DNA of 64,000 bases, taken from NCBI RefSeq assembly GCF_900115075.1, contig NZ_FOVG01000001.1, positions 2,046,001-2,110,000 on the forward strand, given 5' to 3'. Made by a program: the position numbers and the translations under genes. The stretch is from Candidatus Pantoea varia. GTDB lineage: Bacteria > Pseudomonadota > Gammaproteobacteria > Enterobacterales > Enterobacteriaceae. The notes under the pieces were generated by a model, which made no database searches, was not told the DNA's origin, and saw only the letters and a list, made by a program, of their open reading frames with translations. Below are positions 62,182 to 64,000 of this stretch, piece after piece. Numbering within the stretch: position 1 is the first letter of the stretch; each line of letters opens with the position of its first letter.

Positions 62182-62864
62182 TGCTCCTCCCACAGTTTAC
62201 CGTCGCGTAGCCGCAGGCGACGATCGCAGCGCGCCGCCAGCTGCTCGTCATGCGTTACCAGAATCAACGTGGTGGCGAAGTCGCGGTTAAGGGAAAACAG
62301 CAAATCGGCAATGCGGTCACCGGTTTTGCGATCGAGATTGCCGGTCGGTTCATCGGCAAACAGCAGGCCAGGACGACCACTAAAGGCGCGAGCCAGCGCC
62401 ACCCGCTGCTGCTCGCCGCCTGAAAGCTGGGCGGGCAGATGATGAAGACGTTCGCCCAGCCCGAGCAGCGTCAAAAGTTCACGGGCCTGTTCGCGGCTCT
62501 GACGGTCGCTGTCGCCGCGCAGCAGTGAGGGAAGCTGTACGTTTTCCTGTGCATTCAGGGTCGGCACCAGCATAAAGGACTGAAACACAAAGCCGACCTG
62601 CCGGGCACGCAGGGCCGCACGCTGCTCTTCGTTCATCTGGTGCAGCGGCTGCCCCAGCAGATGAACTTCGCCGCTGCTGCCATCGTCAAGCCCGGCCAGA
62701 ATTCCCAGCAGAGTAGACTTGCCGGAGCCGGACTCACCAATTAGCGCAATGGTCTCGGCTGGTTTGACAACCAACTCAACTCCGGTAAGGATGGTTAACT
62801 GATGCTCTCCCTGACCGACGGACTTAGTAAGATGATGAACTTCAACAATGTTTTCCGCTGGCAT
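62178..62864 (-). CDS. ybbA: ABC transporter ATPase YbbA
   Basis: A 228-residue ATPase of the LolD/MacB class, the E. coli length. Walker A GESGSGKSTLL, signature LSGGEQQR, Walker B LLFADEPTGNLD and switch His VTHDEQLA are complete. It pairs with YbbP. Its 5' end overlaps the start of the divergent tesA gene by 33 bases, so the promoters of the two units lie inside each other's coding regions. Confidence 0.96.
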   Translation of the reverse strand: MPAENIVEVHHLTKSVGQGEHQLTILTGVELVVKPAETIALIGESGSGKSTLLGILAGLDDGSSGEVHLLGQPLHQMNEEQRAALRARQVGFVFQSFMLVPTLNAQENVQLPSLLRGDSDRQSREQARELLTLLGLGERLHHLPAQLSGGEQQRVALARAFSGRPGLLFADEPTGNLDRKTGDRIADLLFSLNRDFATTLILVTHDEQLAARCDRRLRLRDGKLWEEQ

Positions 62865-63458
62865 TATCCCTTCCTGTTATTGATTCTTCTGCTGGTGTCA
62901 CGTCTTGCTGCTGCAGATACCCTGATGGTGCTGGGCGACAGCCTGAGTGCGGGCTATCGCATGTCGGCCACTGCGGCCTGGCCCAGCCTGCTCGATAAGC
63001 AGTGGCAGCAGAAACCGAAAGTGGTCAACGCCAGCATCAGCGGTGATACGGCCGCACAGGGACTGGCGCGTCTGCCTGCGCTATTAAAACAGCATCAGCC
63101 GCAATGGGTGTTAATCGAATTGGGCGGTAATGATGGTCTGCGCGGTTTTCCGCCCGACGCTATCGCGCAGAATCTGAGTAAAGTGATCGACGATGTCAAA
63201 GCTGCCAATGCAAAGCCGCTGCTGATGCAGATCCGCCTGCCCGCCAACTATGGCCGCCGTTACACCGAAGCGTTCAGCGGCATCTATCCTGGACTCGCGC
63301 AGCAGCATGACATTCCTCTGGTGCCCTTTTTCATGGAGCAGGTCTATCTGAAACCCGAGTGGATGCAGCAGGATGGTATTCATCCCAATCCTGATGCCCA
63401 GCCGTTTATCGCCGGGTTAATGGCGAAAGAACTCGCCCCCTTAGTTAAGCAGCCGTAG
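62832..63458 (+). CDS. tesA: multifunctional acyl-CoA thioesterase I/protease I/lysophospholipase TesA
   Basis: A periplasmic SGNH-hydrolase. The ATG at 62832 gives 208 residues, as in E. coli, with a signal peptide ending near Ala28. Blocks: I GDSLSAGY with catalytic Ser37, II with GDTAAQGL, III GGNDGLRG, and V DGIHPNPDAQ with the catalytic Asp and His. It hydrolyses acyl-CoA and related esters. The start lies inside ybbA on the other strand, as in E. coli. Confidence 0.97.
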   Translation: MMNFNNVFRWHYPFLLLILLLVSRLAAADTLMVLGDSLSAGYRMSATAAWPSLLDKQWQQKPKVVNASISGDTAAQGLARLPALLKQHQPQWVLIELGGNDGLRGFPPDAIAQNLSKVIDDVKAANAKPLLMQIRLPANYGRRYTEAFSGIYPGLAQQHDIPLVPFFMEQVYLKPEWMQQDGIHPNPDAQPFIAGLMAKELAPLVKQP

Positions 63459-63779
63459 CGCGCCTGGATGCACCAAAAGAGTAAAGAAATGCAAAAACAC
63501 TTTTGATTCATTAAAAACAACTTCAAATCATGAAGTTAAAATTAATTCTACTCACAATGACGGCAAGGTGGCGACGGATATTTTCGACCGCTTTGCCACT
63601 CCTGAGTGGTCCAGGCTTATTCTCTCAACAATATCACTGCGAAAAGATAATTCTGCCGTTTCTTAAAATTCACTTTAAAGCGTCTTAAATTAGCCTTTGA
63701 ACAGTCGCATATAAGCTGGTATTGCCCTCTCCAGCTGGTTAATATTTTTGCATGGAATCTTAGCTGTAAAGGAATACAT
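63459..63779. other. A+T-rich intergenic region after tesA
   Basis: A 321-bp stretch with no gene, clearly richer in A+T than tesA. AACTTCA-AATCA-TGAAGTT at 63519-63537 is a perfect 7-5-7 palindrome that could be an operator for the gene at 63780. The compositional shift suggests the start of an accessory region. Confidence 0.45.
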
Positions 63780-64000
63780 ATGCCCTATCACCGCTCTCAT
63801 GGCCCTCGCGTATTTCGCCTGACTTCATCTGTCGGCGCTAGTGGTACCAATAATCCCGATGAAGTTAAATCAATTCAACGCATGATAAATGATGCTGGCT
63901 ATCAGTTCGCAACTGGTCGCACGCTCCCAACAAATGGACAATGCGATACAGCCACCACTGAGGCTATACGCTGGTATCAGCGGTTGCTGAATCTCTCACC
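63780..64000 (+). CDS. peptidoglycan-binding-like domain protein (5' part)
   Basis: Open from ATG 63780 to the window edge (73 codons visible), with AAGGA six bases upstream. No signal peptide. After a short N-terminal stretch, residues 27-70 (PDEVKSIQRMINDAGYQF, LPTNGQCDTATTEAIRWYQRLL) fit a PG_binding_1 fold: V-x-x-I-Q, a G-x-x turn, D-G/T-x-T, and the closing AI-x-x-YQ. Proteins with this domain at the start and no signal peptide are often type VI secretion effectors or tail-associated lysozymes (inference). The rest lies outside the window. Confidence 0.7.
   Translation, partial: MPYHRSHGPRVFRLTSSVGASGTNNPDEVKSIQRMINDAGYQFATGRTLPTNGQCDTATTEAIRWYQRLLNLS

Overview
The window looks like chromosome from a gamma-proteobacterium of the order Enterobacterales, most likely Erwiniaceae (Pantoea or a close relative). 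That is an inference from reading the proteins: the housekeeping genes (mrdB, rlpA, dacA, ybeD, lipB, lipA, tatE, cspE, folD, ybcJ, cysS, ppiB, lpxH, purE, purK, ybbP, ybbA, tesA) match the Escherichia coli families closely and mostly at the same length, while gene order around them is partly rearranged and the accessory genes are those usual in plant-associated enterobacteria. Base composition is moderately GC-rich, except around 49.3-51.9 kb and after 63.46 kb, which are visibly richer in A+T.

Layout. 0-6.2 kb: cell-wall elongation and lipoate synthesis (end of mrdA, mrdB, rlpA, dacA, ybeD, lipB, lipA) and tatE. 6.3-12.1 kb: a five-gene minus-strand operon combining a polar amino acid ABC transporter, a YbeM-type amidase and a cytosolic solute-binding-like protein, divergent from a MocR-type regulator. 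12.1-14.6 kb: a GNAT enzyme, cspE and several very small genes, including a 27-residue YohP homologue. 14.6-25.9 kb: gluconate transport (gntT) with a double GntR-like operator facing an iron alcohol dehydrogenase, then a sugar phosphatase, an RcnB-like protein, an iron-type binding protein with a Fur-like box, sdaC, a zinc alcohol dehydrogenase, a GNAT enzyme and a DUF421 protein. 26.1-30.2 kb: one 1252-codon gene that joins a family-1-like glycoside hydrolase, a glycosyltransferase and a UDP-galactopyranose-mutase-like flavoprotein.

30.2-42.8 kb: envelope and small stress-type proteins, a second DUF421 protein, a CioAB/CydAB-type quinol oxidase, CorA, DUF481, DUF1349, DUF2171 and a D-Ala-D-Ala dipeptidase. 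One short frame here (41477-41668) is interrupted by an in-frame TGA. 42.9-49.3 kb: seven minus-strand genes for small redox and electrophile-handling enzymes, facing a LysR regulator. 49.3-52.0 kb: an A+T-richer insert carrying an AlbA/Schlafen-GHKL protein next to tRNA-Arg(UCU). 52.1-63.5 kb: a conserved housekeeping block. 63.78 kb to the end: the start of a protein with a peptidoglycan-binding-like domain.

How the parts fit: most blocks are independent transcription units. The clearest regulator-target pairs are the MocR protein with the ABC/amidase operon, the LysR protein with the redox cassette, GntR-like boxes with gntT, a PurR box with purEK and a Fur-like box with the binding protein. 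The strongest candidates for something undescribed are the three-domain fusion gene, the amidase/transporter operon, the TGA-interrupted frame and the 101-bp palindromic element after purK.
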